From Fibrobacterales bacterium (lineage in GTDB: Bacteria > Fibrobacterota > Fibrobacteria > Fibrobacterales > Fibrobacteraceae): 47,911 nt of DNA. The stretch lies in NCBI GenBank assembly GCA_025997455.1, contig BNUP01000003.1:1-47911 (forward strand), written 5' to 3'. Position 1 is the first letter of the stretch; each line of letters starts with the position of its first letter. The notes under the pieces were generated by a model. The model made no database searches. It was not told the DNA's origin and saw only the letters and a program-made list of their open reading frames with translations. This document shows, in pieces, positions 7,658-15,044 of this stretch. Both the position numbers and the translations under genes were made by a program.

Positions 7658-9249
7658 TTCTTTCCCATTCCCGCCTGCACCGCCGTGAGTGCAATTGTAT
7701 ATATAATATCATCGACCAATGCACCGCGAGATAAATCATTAACAGGTTTGGCAAGACCCTGCAACATAGGACCGATGCTAACCGTGTCCGCACTCCGCTG
7801 AACCGCTTTGTAAGTCGTATTTCCCGTGTTCAAATCGGGGAATACAAAAACAGTTGCGTGCCCTGCAATTTTGCTGTTCGGGGCTTTGGTTCTCGCAACC
7901 GATTCCATAACCGCCGCATCGTATTGCAGAGGTCCGTCAATTTCAATATCGGGTCGCAGTGCGCGAACCTTTTCCGTAGCCTCTTTCACCTTATTCACAT
8001 CCGCACCCTTGCCGCTCTCACCCGTGCTGTAACTCAACATTGCAACTCTCGGAACTATACCGAAATTGCAAGCGGTATCCGCACACTGAATCGCTATTTG
8101 TGCGAGTTCATCGGCAGTAGGGTCGGGATTAACCGCACAGTCTCCATAAACTAAAACCTGCGTAGGCAGGCACATAAAAAACACAGAACTGATAAGCGAA
8201 GTTCCGGGTTTAGTTTTGATAATCGTCAGGGCGGGTCGCACCGTATCGGCAGTAGAATGAACTGCACCGCTAACCAAACCGTCGGCATCGCCCTGTTTCA
8301 CCATCATAGTCCCCACCCAAACGCTGTCCTTTAACAGTTTAACCGCCTGCTCCTCAGTCATACCCTTATTTTTGCGGAGTTCAACTAAGGCAGAAACATA
8401 CTTTGCCGAAATCGTTTCGGGGTCAATAATTTCAAGTTCGGGAGGCAGCAGAATACTCAACTTTGCAACGGTTTTTTCGACATCTTCCCGTTTTGCAAGC
8501 AGAATGGGTTTGGCGACTTTTCTCTGCAAGCACATAATCGCCGCACGCACAGTGCGATGTTCCGCGCCCTCTGGAAAAACTATTTTGGCATTGAATTTTT
8601 GCGCCTTGTGAATGAGAAAATTTCTGAATTCGGCAGGACTCATCCTGTGCTCACGGGCGCTTTTGAGCGTATTTTCCCAAGAACTTTCTTCCATTCCGCA
8701 GGCAACCGCCTCTTTGGTAATATTCTGCGAAATATTGATAAATGCAAGAACAGGCAAGTCGCTTTTCTCGAACTCCGTCCTAAAATATTCCTTCTCCTCT
8801 TCCGGCACGCCGAGAATTATATTCCCCACCAAAAATGCCTTTGCTGTTTTATGAAAATGCTCTTCAACCCGAATCTCGTCAATCACCATCTCCGCCGACT
8901 TTCCCGTTGCATTTGCCACCAAAATTACATCGGCATCGAGCGCGCTTGTGAGAAGTCTGTGAAGTTCCTTTTTGTAAAAAATCGACGGGTCGGAAATTCC
9001 CTCTATCAACACCACATCGTTATCTTCAATATCCTGTTGCATACTCTCGACAATTCGTTCCATTATCAACTGCTCGCAGCCGGAGATAAGTGCGGTGCGA
9101 ACCTCATTTAGCGGAATGCCAAACTCACCGAAAGGGATAAATTTAGTCGTTTTAATATTTTGTTTTCGCAATGTGTCCAAAATCCCGTCGGCAATATTTC
9201 CAAGCGGAATGCCATTACCCGTCGGCAGCAGAATATAGGCGTGTTTCAT
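7654..9249 (-). CDS. pta: phosphate acetyltransferase
   Basis: 531 residues. It interconverts acetyl-CoA and acetyl phosphate (the mixed-acid acetate pathway with AckA, which is not in this window). Residues about 1-190 form the P-loop-like/BioD-like N-terminal domain (YILLPTGNGIPLGNIADGIL). Residues about 205-530 form the PTA_PTB catalytic domain (VFPEGAEHRTVRAA, LVSGAVHSTADTVRPAL, YDAAVMESVARTKAPNS, FPDLNTGNTTYKAVQR). The DRTGG domain present between these in the about 700-residue enterobacterial enzyme is missing. ATG follows a TACCTT box by eight bases; there is also a weak CTCCT-type context but no Shine-Dalgarno. It overlaps miaB by 4 nt. Confidence 0.92.
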   Translation of the reverse strand: MKHAYILLPTGNGIPLGNIADGILDTLRKQNIKTTKFIPFGEFGIPLNEVRTALISGCEQLIMERIVESMQQDIEDNDVVLIEGISDPSIFYKKELHRLLTSALDADVILVANATGKSAEMVIDEIRVEEHFHKTAKAFLVGNIILGVPEEEKEYFRTEFEKSDLPVLAFINISQNITKEAVACGMEESSWENTLKSAREHRMSPAEFRNFLIHKAQKFNAKIVFPEGAEHRTVRAAIMCLQRKVAKPILLAKREDVEKTVAKLSILLPPELEIIDPETISAKYVSALVELRKNKGMTEEQAVKLLKDSVWVGTMMVKQGDADGLVSGAVHSTADTVRPALTIIKTKPGTSLISSVFFMCLPTQVLVYGDCAVNPDPTADELAQIAIQCADTACNFGIVPRVAMLSYSTGESGKGADVNKVKEATEKVRALRPDIEIDGPLQYDAAVMESVARTKAPNSKIAGHATVFVFPDLNTGNTTYKAVQRSADTVSIGPMLQGLAKPVNDLSRGALVDDIIYTIALTAVQAGMGKK

Positions 9250-9257
9250 AGGAGAGC

Positions 9258-9268
9258 AAGGTAGAAAA
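9258..9268 (-). promoter_or_regulatory. leaderless-type promoter of pta
   Basis: Minus strand TTTTCTACCTT, eight bases (GCTCTCCT), ATG. Box TACCTT at 9263-9258. Confidence 0.55.
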
Positions 9269-9353
9269 AAATTGACAGCAATAAATAACGGAAACCTCTA
9301 AAAACTCTCTTTGCAACACAATTCCACAGATTTGAGTTTTTAGAGACGACAGC

Positions 9354-9382
9354 GATCCTGCGAGCATTCGCCGCAGGATGAC
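9354..9382 (+). repeat. REP-like hairpin ending GGATGAC
   Basis: ATCCTGCG...CGCAGGAT gives an 8-bp stem with a 9-nt loop, followed by GAC. It shares the ...GATGAC ending with the other REP-like hairpins of the window. Confidence 0.6.
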
Positions 9383-9419
9383 ATTATCACCATAAAAACG
9401 CAATTCGCCCATGTCGCTT

Positions 9420-9462
9420 GGTAACCTCTACCAACCTCTTATGAGGTTAATAGTGGTTACTA
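9420..9462 (+). repeat. palindromic element, variant copy
   Basis: GGTAACC ... AACCTC TTAT GAGGTT ... GGTTAC forms a long imperfect hairpin. It shares the preceding CCCATGTCGCTT with the palindrome at 27744-27788. Confidence 0.6.
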
Positions 9463-9578
9463 ACATAACCAAACAATATCCGCTTTTTCTACGCTGTCTA
9501 ATCGCTTTGCTTGGTATGGGGCGTTCGGCACACACCGCGCTCGCTTGTTAATGGAAAACTCGGCAGTGCAGAGGCAAC

Positions 9579-10766
9579 CTATGCTACCAGCAGCCCCTTC
9601 AAATAAAAGCCTTCGGGAAAAGATGCCAAAACTGGGTGATCCGTGGCTTGGCTAAATCGTTCTAAAATTTGAACGGGACGATTTGCATCGAGAGCGGAAT
9701 CGGCTACTATCTTTTGAAAAAGTTCTGCGGAAATGTGCCCGCTGCAACTGAATGTGGCGAGTGTTCCGTTTTCGGACAGGAGTTTTATAGCGAGTAAGTT
9801 AATGTCTTTATAGCCCCTTGCGGCTTTTTCTATTTGACTTGCACTCTCGGCAAATTTTGGAGGATCTAAAATTATCATATCGAAGGATTCGCCTCTGTCG
9901 CGGCATTTGCGCAGATATGTAAAAACATCTTGCTCAATGTATTCACATTTTACCCCGTTTAATTCCGCATTTTTCTTCGCTAATTCAAGAGACGGTGCAG
10001 ACACATCAACTTGCGTTACGCTTTTTGCACCGCCAATTCCCGCAAACAAACCAAAACCGCCCGTGTAGCAAAAACAATTCAAAACCTTCTTGTCTTTTGC
10101 CAACTCGCCAATTCTTTTTCTCGCGTTTCTTTGGTCTAAATAATAACCTGTTTTATGTCCGTTCCACAAATCGACAAAAATTTTAACGCCGTTTTCTTCT
10201 ATCATTAGGTGGTCATTTGGCACATTACCCAATAATACTTCTTTTCTCTGTTCCAAGCCCTCTTTAATGCGAACATCGCTATCGGAGCGTTCTATTATTC
10301 CCCTGCACGCAGGAAAAATTTCCTTTAACGCACTCACCAAATCATCACGAAAAAATTCCCACCCTGCCGAAAGCAATTGAACGCTTAAATAACCGGCATA
10401 GTAATCAACCACACAGCCCGGCAAAAAATCATTTTCTGCATTTACCAAACGGAAGGCATTTTTTTCATCGGGAACAAAACCTGTTAAAATTCGTTTTTCC
10501 AAACATCGCTTTAACTTATAAGGTAAAAATTCTTTACTCGGTTTTTCGCGTTCCTCAAAACTCCACACTCGCGCTCTTATCTGCGAATTTGGAGAGTATG
10601 CCGCCCAAGCCAAAAAATTTCCCCTGCTGTCTAAAACTTTAACCGTTTCGCCAAGTGCAGGTTCGCCTTTCACTTCTGCAATTGCCCCGCTGAATATCCA
10701 AGGATGTTTTCTTAAAAGAGATTTTTCCCTTCCGACTGATAAGGAAACCTCTAAAAACCCATTCAC
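9579..10766 (-). CDS. rlmI: 23S rRNA (cytosine) methyltransferase, RlmI family
   Basis: 395 residues from the GTG at 10766. N-terminal PUA domain (VGREKSLLRKHPWIFSGAI), then an RlmI-type middle region (NGVKIFVDLWNGHKTGYYLDQRNAR) and a Rossmann SAM-methyltransferase domain (VLNCFCYTGGFGLFA, catalytic-site motif ILDPPKFAES). RlmI methylates C1962 of 23S rRNA in E. coli; the exact target here is inferred. The GTG at 10766 overlaps the nuoI stop (GTGA), the same coupling used by nuoH-nuoI; a GTG at 10781 is also in frame. The first residues (NGFLEVS) come from GGTTTTTAGAGGTTTCC, a sequence found in the repeat at 9290-9306. Confidence 0.88.
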   Translation of the reverse strand: MNGFLEVSLSVGREKSLLRKHPWIFSGAIAEVKGEPALGETVKVLDSRGNFLAWAAYSPNSQIRARVWSFEEREKPSKEFLPYKLKRCLEKRILTGFVPDEKNAFRLVNAENDFLPGCVVDYYAGYLSVQLLSAGWEFFRDDLVSALKEIFPACRGIIERSDSDVRIKEGLEQRKEVLLGNVPNDHLMIEENGVKIFVDLWNGHKTGYYLDQRNARKRIGELAKDKKVLNCFCYTGGFGLFAGIGGAKSVTQVDVSAPSLELAKKNAELNGVKCEYIEQDVFTYLRKCRDRGESFDMIILDPPKFAESASQIEKAARGYKDINLLAIKLLSENGTLATFSCSGHISAELFQKIVADSALDANRPVQILERFSQATDHPVLASFPEGFYLKGLLVA

Positions 10767-11212
10767 CCCTGACCTTCGCACTTATTTAACACCAATTCAA
10801 AACTCTTTTTGTCCCAAGAGGCACTTTCAAAATCGTGTGCAAAACCCAAACAACCAAAGGGGCAACTATCAACGCAAAGCCCGCACTGCGTGCAAGTGTC
10901 ATAACGGTAGAGATATTTGCCGAGCACCTTTTTTCCCGCCATATTTTTGGTGGAGAGAACATTTATAGATGCGTTTGGGCAAGCCTTTTCGCAAATTCCG
11001 CAAGAAGTGCAGTTGTGAAAACCCTGCTCGTTATGGATTAACTCCACTCGTCCGCGAAATCTCTCATGCATTTTGAGGGTCGCTTTATTTTCGGGATACT
11101 GTTCCGTGACAATTCTCTTGGGGTTGAAAAAATATTTTAAGGTAACTCCCATACCTTTTAACAAACTCACGGGACCGGTTAAAACGGCATTTACATATTC
11201 GCAAAATTTCAT
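10763..11212 (-). CDS. nuoI: NADH-quinone oxidoreductase subunit I
   Basis: 149 residues. NuoI is the peripheral-arm subunit of complex I that carries clusters N6a and N6b. Two 4Fe-4S motifs are complete: CTSCGICEKACP and CTQCGLCVDSCPFG. The ATG at 11212 (MKFCEYVNAV) overlaps the nuoH stop as ATGA. The frame is open farther upstream, but that part only mirrors nuoH. It sits between nuoH and rlmI; the other complex I genes are not adjacent. Confidence 0.93.
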   Translation of the reverse strand: MKFCEYVNAVLTGPVSLLKGMGVTLKYFFNPKRIVTEQYPENKATLKMHERFRGRVELIHNEQGFHNCTSCGICEKACPNASINVLSTKNMAGKKVLGKYLYRYDTCTQCGLCVDSCPFGCLGFAHDFESASWDKKSFELVLNKCEGQG

Positions 11213-12288
11213 AACACCCACCCCAATGCCGAAAATAACGCCCCGCCGCCGAGCAAAATTAAATTTAAGGGCAACAAAAACTTCCACTCAAACGCCATAA
11301 GTTGATCCACGCGCGGGCGCAGCCAAGTCCAGCGGAACATCATAAACATCCAAATTAAGAAGTAAATTTTTGCGAACATCCACACCAAATCGGGAATTTT
11401 TGTGAGAACATTGTCTATCGCCTCAATGCCGATTAACGGTGCACTCCACCCGCCCAAAAAGAAAATCGCACCGAGTGCGGATGCTCCTATAATGTTTATG
11501 TATTCGGTTAAATAGAACATCGCAAATGCAGTGCCCGTATATTCCGTGTGATACCCCGCAGTAAGTTCCTGTTCCGCCTCGGCAATGTCAAAAGGTGCGC
11601 GATTCAGTTCCGCTGTGCTCGCACACATAAAAACGGCAAAACCCACAAGTCCAAGCACGGGCATTTTAATAATCCACCAGTCTAAAATTGTTCCGCTCTG
11701 CGATGCCACAATTTCATTCAGCGATGCACTTCCTGAAATTAACACAACAAACAGCATAATTAACGCAAGAGAAATCTCATAACTTATCATTTGTGCCCCG
11801 CTCCTGAGGGCACTCAACAGCGAATATTTATTGTTAGACGACCACCCGCCGAGCAACACGGCAAACAATCCCAAGCCGTTAATTGCAATTATCGCGGGAA
11901 CTGCAAAATCCAAATTTATCACCTGCCAATTTGCCCCGAAAGGAATTAACGCAAGCACAAAAAACGGAGCGGTCAGCGAAATCATCGGAGCGAGATAATA
12001 AATTATCACATCAACGCCCTTTGGCGAATACACTTCCTTAAAGAGCAATTTTGTCACATCGGCAACAGTTTGAATAACCCCGTGCCATCCGAGCCGCATA
12101 GGTCCCAAACGGCATTGAACATGCGCACAAACCTTTCTCTCCATATAAATTAAAATAGGAGCAGAACCTATACCGACGGCTAACACCGCTATAATCGCCA
12201 AAATAACATTCACCGCAAGCGCAAGTTCCGGCAGCGGAGAATACTCCCGAACAAAATCGCCCACAAAATTAGAAATACCAAAGGTCAT
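11209..12288 (-). CDS. nuoH: NADH-quinone oxidoreductase subunit H
   Basis: 359 residues, a polytopic inner-membrane subunit at the quinone-binding junction of complex I. Diagnostic segments are IYMERKVCAHVQCRLGPMRLGWHGVIQTVADVTKL (split here only for description), NRAPFDIAEAEQELTAGYHTEY and the C-terminal RPRVDQLM. ATG at 12288 is six bases after TACCTT with no Shine-Dalgarno. It heads the nuoH-nuoI-rlmI run, each step joined by a 4-nt overlap. Confidence 0.95.
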   Translation of the reverse strand: MTFGISNFVGDFVREYSPLPELALAVNVILAIIAVLAVGIGSAPILIYMERKVCAHVQCRLGPMRLGWHGVIQTVADVTKLLFKEVYSPKGVDVIIYYLAPMISLTAPFFVLALIPFGANWQVINLDFAVPAIIAINGLGLFAVLLGGWSSNNKYSLLSALRSGAQMISYEISLALIMLFVVLISGSASLNEIVASQSGTILDWWIIKMPVLGLVGFAVFMCASTAELNRAPFDIAEAEQELTAGYHTEYTGTAFAMFYLTEYINIIGASALGAIFFLGGWSAPLIGIEAIDNVLTKIPDLVWMFAKIYFLIWMFMMFRWTWLRPRVDQLMAFEWKFLLPLNLILLGGGALFSALGWVL

Positions 12289-12294
12289 AGGGGG

Positions 12295-12305
12295 AAGGTA
12301 GAAAA
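12295..12305 (-). promoter_or_regulatory. leaderless-type promoter of nuoH
   Basis: Minus strand TTTTCTACCTT, six bases (CCCCCT), ATG. Box TACCTT at 12300-12295. Confidence 0.6.
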
Positions 12306-12508
12306 TGCACTCGGCAGTGCAGGGTGGGGTATAGGGTGTGGCGTGTAGGGTGTGGGGAATAGAGTGTAAAGTTGAAAGTTATTATTCTCTACTCTCTACT
12401 CTCTATTCTCTACTCTTTACTCTTTACTCTCTACTCTCTATTCTCTACTCTTTACTCTTTACTCTCTACTCTCTACTCTTTACTCTTTACTCTCTACTCT
12501 TTACTCTT
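12297..12508. repeat. heptamer repeat array upstream of nuoH
   Basis: The first part (to about 12357) is nearly identical to the outer arm of the fliG-rpn1 repeat, including TGCACTcggcAGTGCA at 12306-12321. It is followed by GTGTAAA/GTTGAAA units, the core AGTTATTATT, and roughly 16 units of 7 bp alternating CTCTACT, CTTTACT and CTATTCT from about 12385 to 12508. No gene is present. Confidence 0.92.
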
Positions 12509-12510
12509 TG

Positions 12511-14073
12511 TCAAGGACTTCTGCTTCTGAACTTCTTTCCAAATTCTTCTTTTAAGGCGGCGTTATCGCGAACGCCGAAGGAATCGTCATACCAAGCGTG
12601 GTAGGTAAAGGAAATTCCCCGTTCTTTCAAAATCGAAAGCATATCGGCAACCCAATTCAAACCGCCCCTGTCGTTTTCAAATGTGAATTTTATAACCCCG
12701 AACTCACCCATAAAAATCGGTAAGTTTTTTTCGGTCGCAATTTTTTGATACTCGTCAATTATATCTTCAAGAAATTTCCTGTCCCGAACTTGAGTTTTTT
12801 CCGCAAAAGAAAAATCGAGCCTAATTCTGCAAGCCGCACCGCTCGGCACACCCTCACCTTTCATTTTCCCGCCCGCCCTGTATGAATAGCCTTTTTCAAA
12901 CGGAAAATACATATTTGAACTTGCATAATTCGCATCGGAAATTGTGCCCGTAATTAAAATTTGCTCACCGTCTGCACCCGCCGAGCCGCCCGCCTTATCT
13001 TCCCAAAAATACCAGTCGCCCGTCATAGGCAAATCATAAGTTGCAACTACCGAAATTTCGCCTGCCTCGTTTTTTTTCTCCACAACCAAACTATCGAACC
13101 AAACTTTTCCCACACCTGCATTTTGGCACATCAAAGTAGGTCTTCCGACATTTACGCTATCGCCGACATTCACCCATTTGCCTTCGTAATATTTCCAGTC
13201 GCTGTCACCGCTTTGAATAGTCGGGTTATTAAAAGTTGCACCCTTCCACTGCGCATTGTAAATTTGCAGAGAAGTGGAGTCGGGATATTTTCCGCCGTCG
13301 GTATTTGCAAAACCTGTCCAACTTGCATATTGATGAGTGTATTCTATCGGTTCGTAAAAGTGAAATGTTAAACCCCATTTTTTATCATTTATAAAAACAA
13401 AATTTTTCTCGGCATCGCTGCTGTAATCAAGTTCGCCGTTTTCTTTTATGAATCCGTTCACCCGTTCAACCAAAATTAACCGTTCAACATCAACCGTGCG
13501 AATTGTATCTGCAAGTCGTTGCGCTAATTTTTGCCAAACGGATTTATCGCCGACAATCACAGGTTCATTTACCAAATCATAAGCGGCTACAGTTGTATCG
13601 CTTGCATATCTCTTTGCAATTTCATACCAAAGTGCGGTTAGTCTGTTTTGATTTTCCACATTTGTCCATAACTCACCGCCATCTCCGTTCGACTGAAATC
13701 CGCCCTGCGGAAAATGCATATTCAAAATCAACTTTATGTTTTTGCCTCGTGCCCATTCCAAATTTCTCTCCAAAAAATCCCAACCCTCTTGTTTATATTG
13801 GGTAATCTCCTCATTATCATTTTCAAAAAATTTATAACTGAGATAAAAGCGAACCGCATTTAATCCGAGACTTTTCATTTCTGCATAATCGCTTTCCGTT
13901 TGAAGGTCTTCGGATTCCGCCAAATACCAAACTCCGTTTCCCAAAGACATTCCCCGCAACAGAGCATTTTTTCCGTCCCAGAATTTGGGTTGGTCATCTT
14001 GCCCGTTTGAGGACGAACACGACAAAATGAAGATGAGAAAAATTCCTGCTGCCGCAAATCTAAAATTAGACAT
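12511..14073 (-). CDS. GH5-family glycoside hydrolase lipoprotein with embedded beta-sandwich
   Basis: 520 residues. Lipoprotein signal with lipobox LSC (C19), so probably attached to a membrane or the cell surface. The GH5 TIM-barrel fold is visible: the acid/base E170 in DLVNEP, HFYEP near 238-242, and the nucleophile E457 in FMGEFG. Likely an endo-beta-glucanase or mannanase; specificity cannot be read. Residues about 275-425 interrupt the barrel with a beta-rich domain resembling a carbohydrate-binding sandwich (VGKVWFDSLVVEKK). The ATG at 14073 is preceded by GGAGG at a six-base spacing. It follows the HlyD-like gene by two bases, so it may be the last gene of the gltX operon. Confidence 0.88.
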   Translation of the reverse strand: MSNFRFAAAGIFLIFILSCSSSNGQDDQPKFWDGKNALLRGMSLGNGVWYLAESEDLQTESDYAEMKSLGLNAVRFYLSYKFFENDNEEITQYKQEGWDFLERNLEWARGKNIKLILNMHFPQGGFQSNGDGGELWTNVENQNRLTALWYEIAKRYASDTTVAAYDLVNEPVIVGDKSVWQKLAQRLADTIRTVDVERLILVERVNGFIKENGELDYSSDAEKNFVFINDKKWGLTFHFYEPIEYTHQYASWTGFANTDGGKYPDSTSLQIYNAQWKGATFNNPTIQSGDSDWKYYEGKWVNVGDSVNVGRPTLMCQNAGVGKVWFDSLVVEKKNEAGEISVVATYDLPMTGDWYFWEDKAGGSAGADGEQILITGTISDANYASSNMYFPFEKGYSYRAGGKMKGEGVPSGAACRIRLDFSFAEKTQVRDRKFLEDIIDEYQKIATEKNLPIFMGEFGVIKFTFENDRGGLNWVADMLSILKERGISFTYHAWYDDSFGVRDNAALKEEFGKKFRSRSP

Positions 14074-14075
14074 AT

Positions 14076-15044
14076 TCAACCTCCGTTTTTTACCGGTAAT
14101 AACACGCTCATTCCCGGTCTTAAATTTTCAATCTGTGATGTCGGGCGTGCTCTCACCTCAAATGTTTTTAAGTCAAAACCACCGGTTTCTTTACTGCTCC
14201 GCCAAACGGCAAAATCTCCGAGTGGTGCAATGTGGTAAATTTCCAAATCGGCACTCAATTTCAAGGCGGGAATCCAAACTCGAATCAGAGTTCCCTTTGA
14301 AAAATCACCCAATAAATCTTCGCGAATGTTAAAAATTGCCCACTGCTTGGAACGGTCTATCACGGAAAACACAGGCATTCCCGAACCGACCAACTCGCCC
14401 TGCTCCGCATTTTTAGATGCTATTTCTCCGTTAATCGGCGAACGCAACACCGTCTCTTTGATATAAGAATTTATTTCCGCTTGTGCTCCTTTTGCCTGCA
14501 AAACCAACGCCGCCGCCGCTTGCTTATCCTCTTCGCGAGCACCGGAGAGAGCCATTTCGTATTGCTGTTTTGCGGCATCTGCCGAACCTTGCGAAGTTGT
14601 CATTGCGGTAAATGCCTCATCTCTTTTTTGCAAAGGTAAAACTCCGCCATCGTATAATTCCTGCACTCTTTTATATGTAGATTTTGATAAATCCGCCGAT
14701 TCCTGTGCCCGCAAATATAATGAATGCAATGCTGAAATTTCCTCTTTTCTCGCACCTGCTTTTGCTTTTGCACTTTGCGATTCCGCCGCTTTTAACGCAC
14801 CCTGAACCTGTTCTTTTTTTGCCTCAATTTCGGGACTGCTCAAAACTGCTAATTCCTGTTCCGCAAAAACCGAGTCGCCAACCTCAACGCTTACCGATTG
14901 CAATCTGCCGGGAACTTTTGACGACACCCAAACGCGATGCGCCTCAAATGTGCCTTGAAGATAATTCTGTTTTTCGCCTCCGCAAGATACAAGCGACCCG
15001 CAAATTATCACCGCGCAAATTGCCAGAATAAAAAATAATCTCAT
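14076..15044 (-). CDS. HlyD/periplasmic adaptor lipoprotein
   Basis: 322 residues. Signal peptide with lipobox VSC (C21). Features of a membrane fusion protein follow: a beta-barrel/lipoyl half (VSSKVPGRLQSVSVEVGDSVFAEQEL), a long coiled-coil hairpin at about 75-185 rich in Ala/Lys/Glu, then the second lipoyl half (LRSPINGEIASKNAEQGELV) and a barrel. Such adaptors link an inner-membrane pump to TolC. The start ATG overlaps the TolC stop (TGATG). No pump (ABC, RND or MFS) is adjacent; the next gene is the GH5 enzyme. Confidence 0.88.
   Translation of the reverse strand: MRLFFILAICAVIICGSLVSCGGEKQNYLQGTFEAHRVWVSSKVPGRLQSVSVEVGDSVFAEQELAVLSSPEIEAKKEQVQGALKAAESQSAKAKAGARKEEISALHSLYLRAQESADLSKSTYKRVQELYDGGVLPLQKRDEAFTAMTTSQGSADAAKQQYEMALSGAREEDKQAAAALVLQAKGAQAEINSYIKETVLRSPINGEIASKNAEQGELVGSGMPVFSVIDRSKQWAIFNIREDLLGDFSKGTLIRVWIPALKLSADLEIYHIAPLGDFAVWRSSKETGGFDLKTFEVRARPTSQIENLRPGMSVLLPVKNGG

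Larger units (their letters stand above)
9250..9578. other. gene-free spacer built of nested repeats
   Basis: No gene is seen. The pta promoter is at the left edge. TGACAGCAATAAATA (9273-9287) and the block 9471-9519 both recur, inverted and only about 10 nt apart, in the HU-comEC spacer (37162-37233). Between them lies a composite element of about 180 nt: a hairpin with arms CCTCTAAAAACTC/GAGTTTTTAGAG (about 9295-9345), a REP-like hairpin at 9354-9382, and the palindrome 9420-9462. Block 9520-9576 recurs downstream of the beta-propeller gene (31441-31497). Confidence 0.75.
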
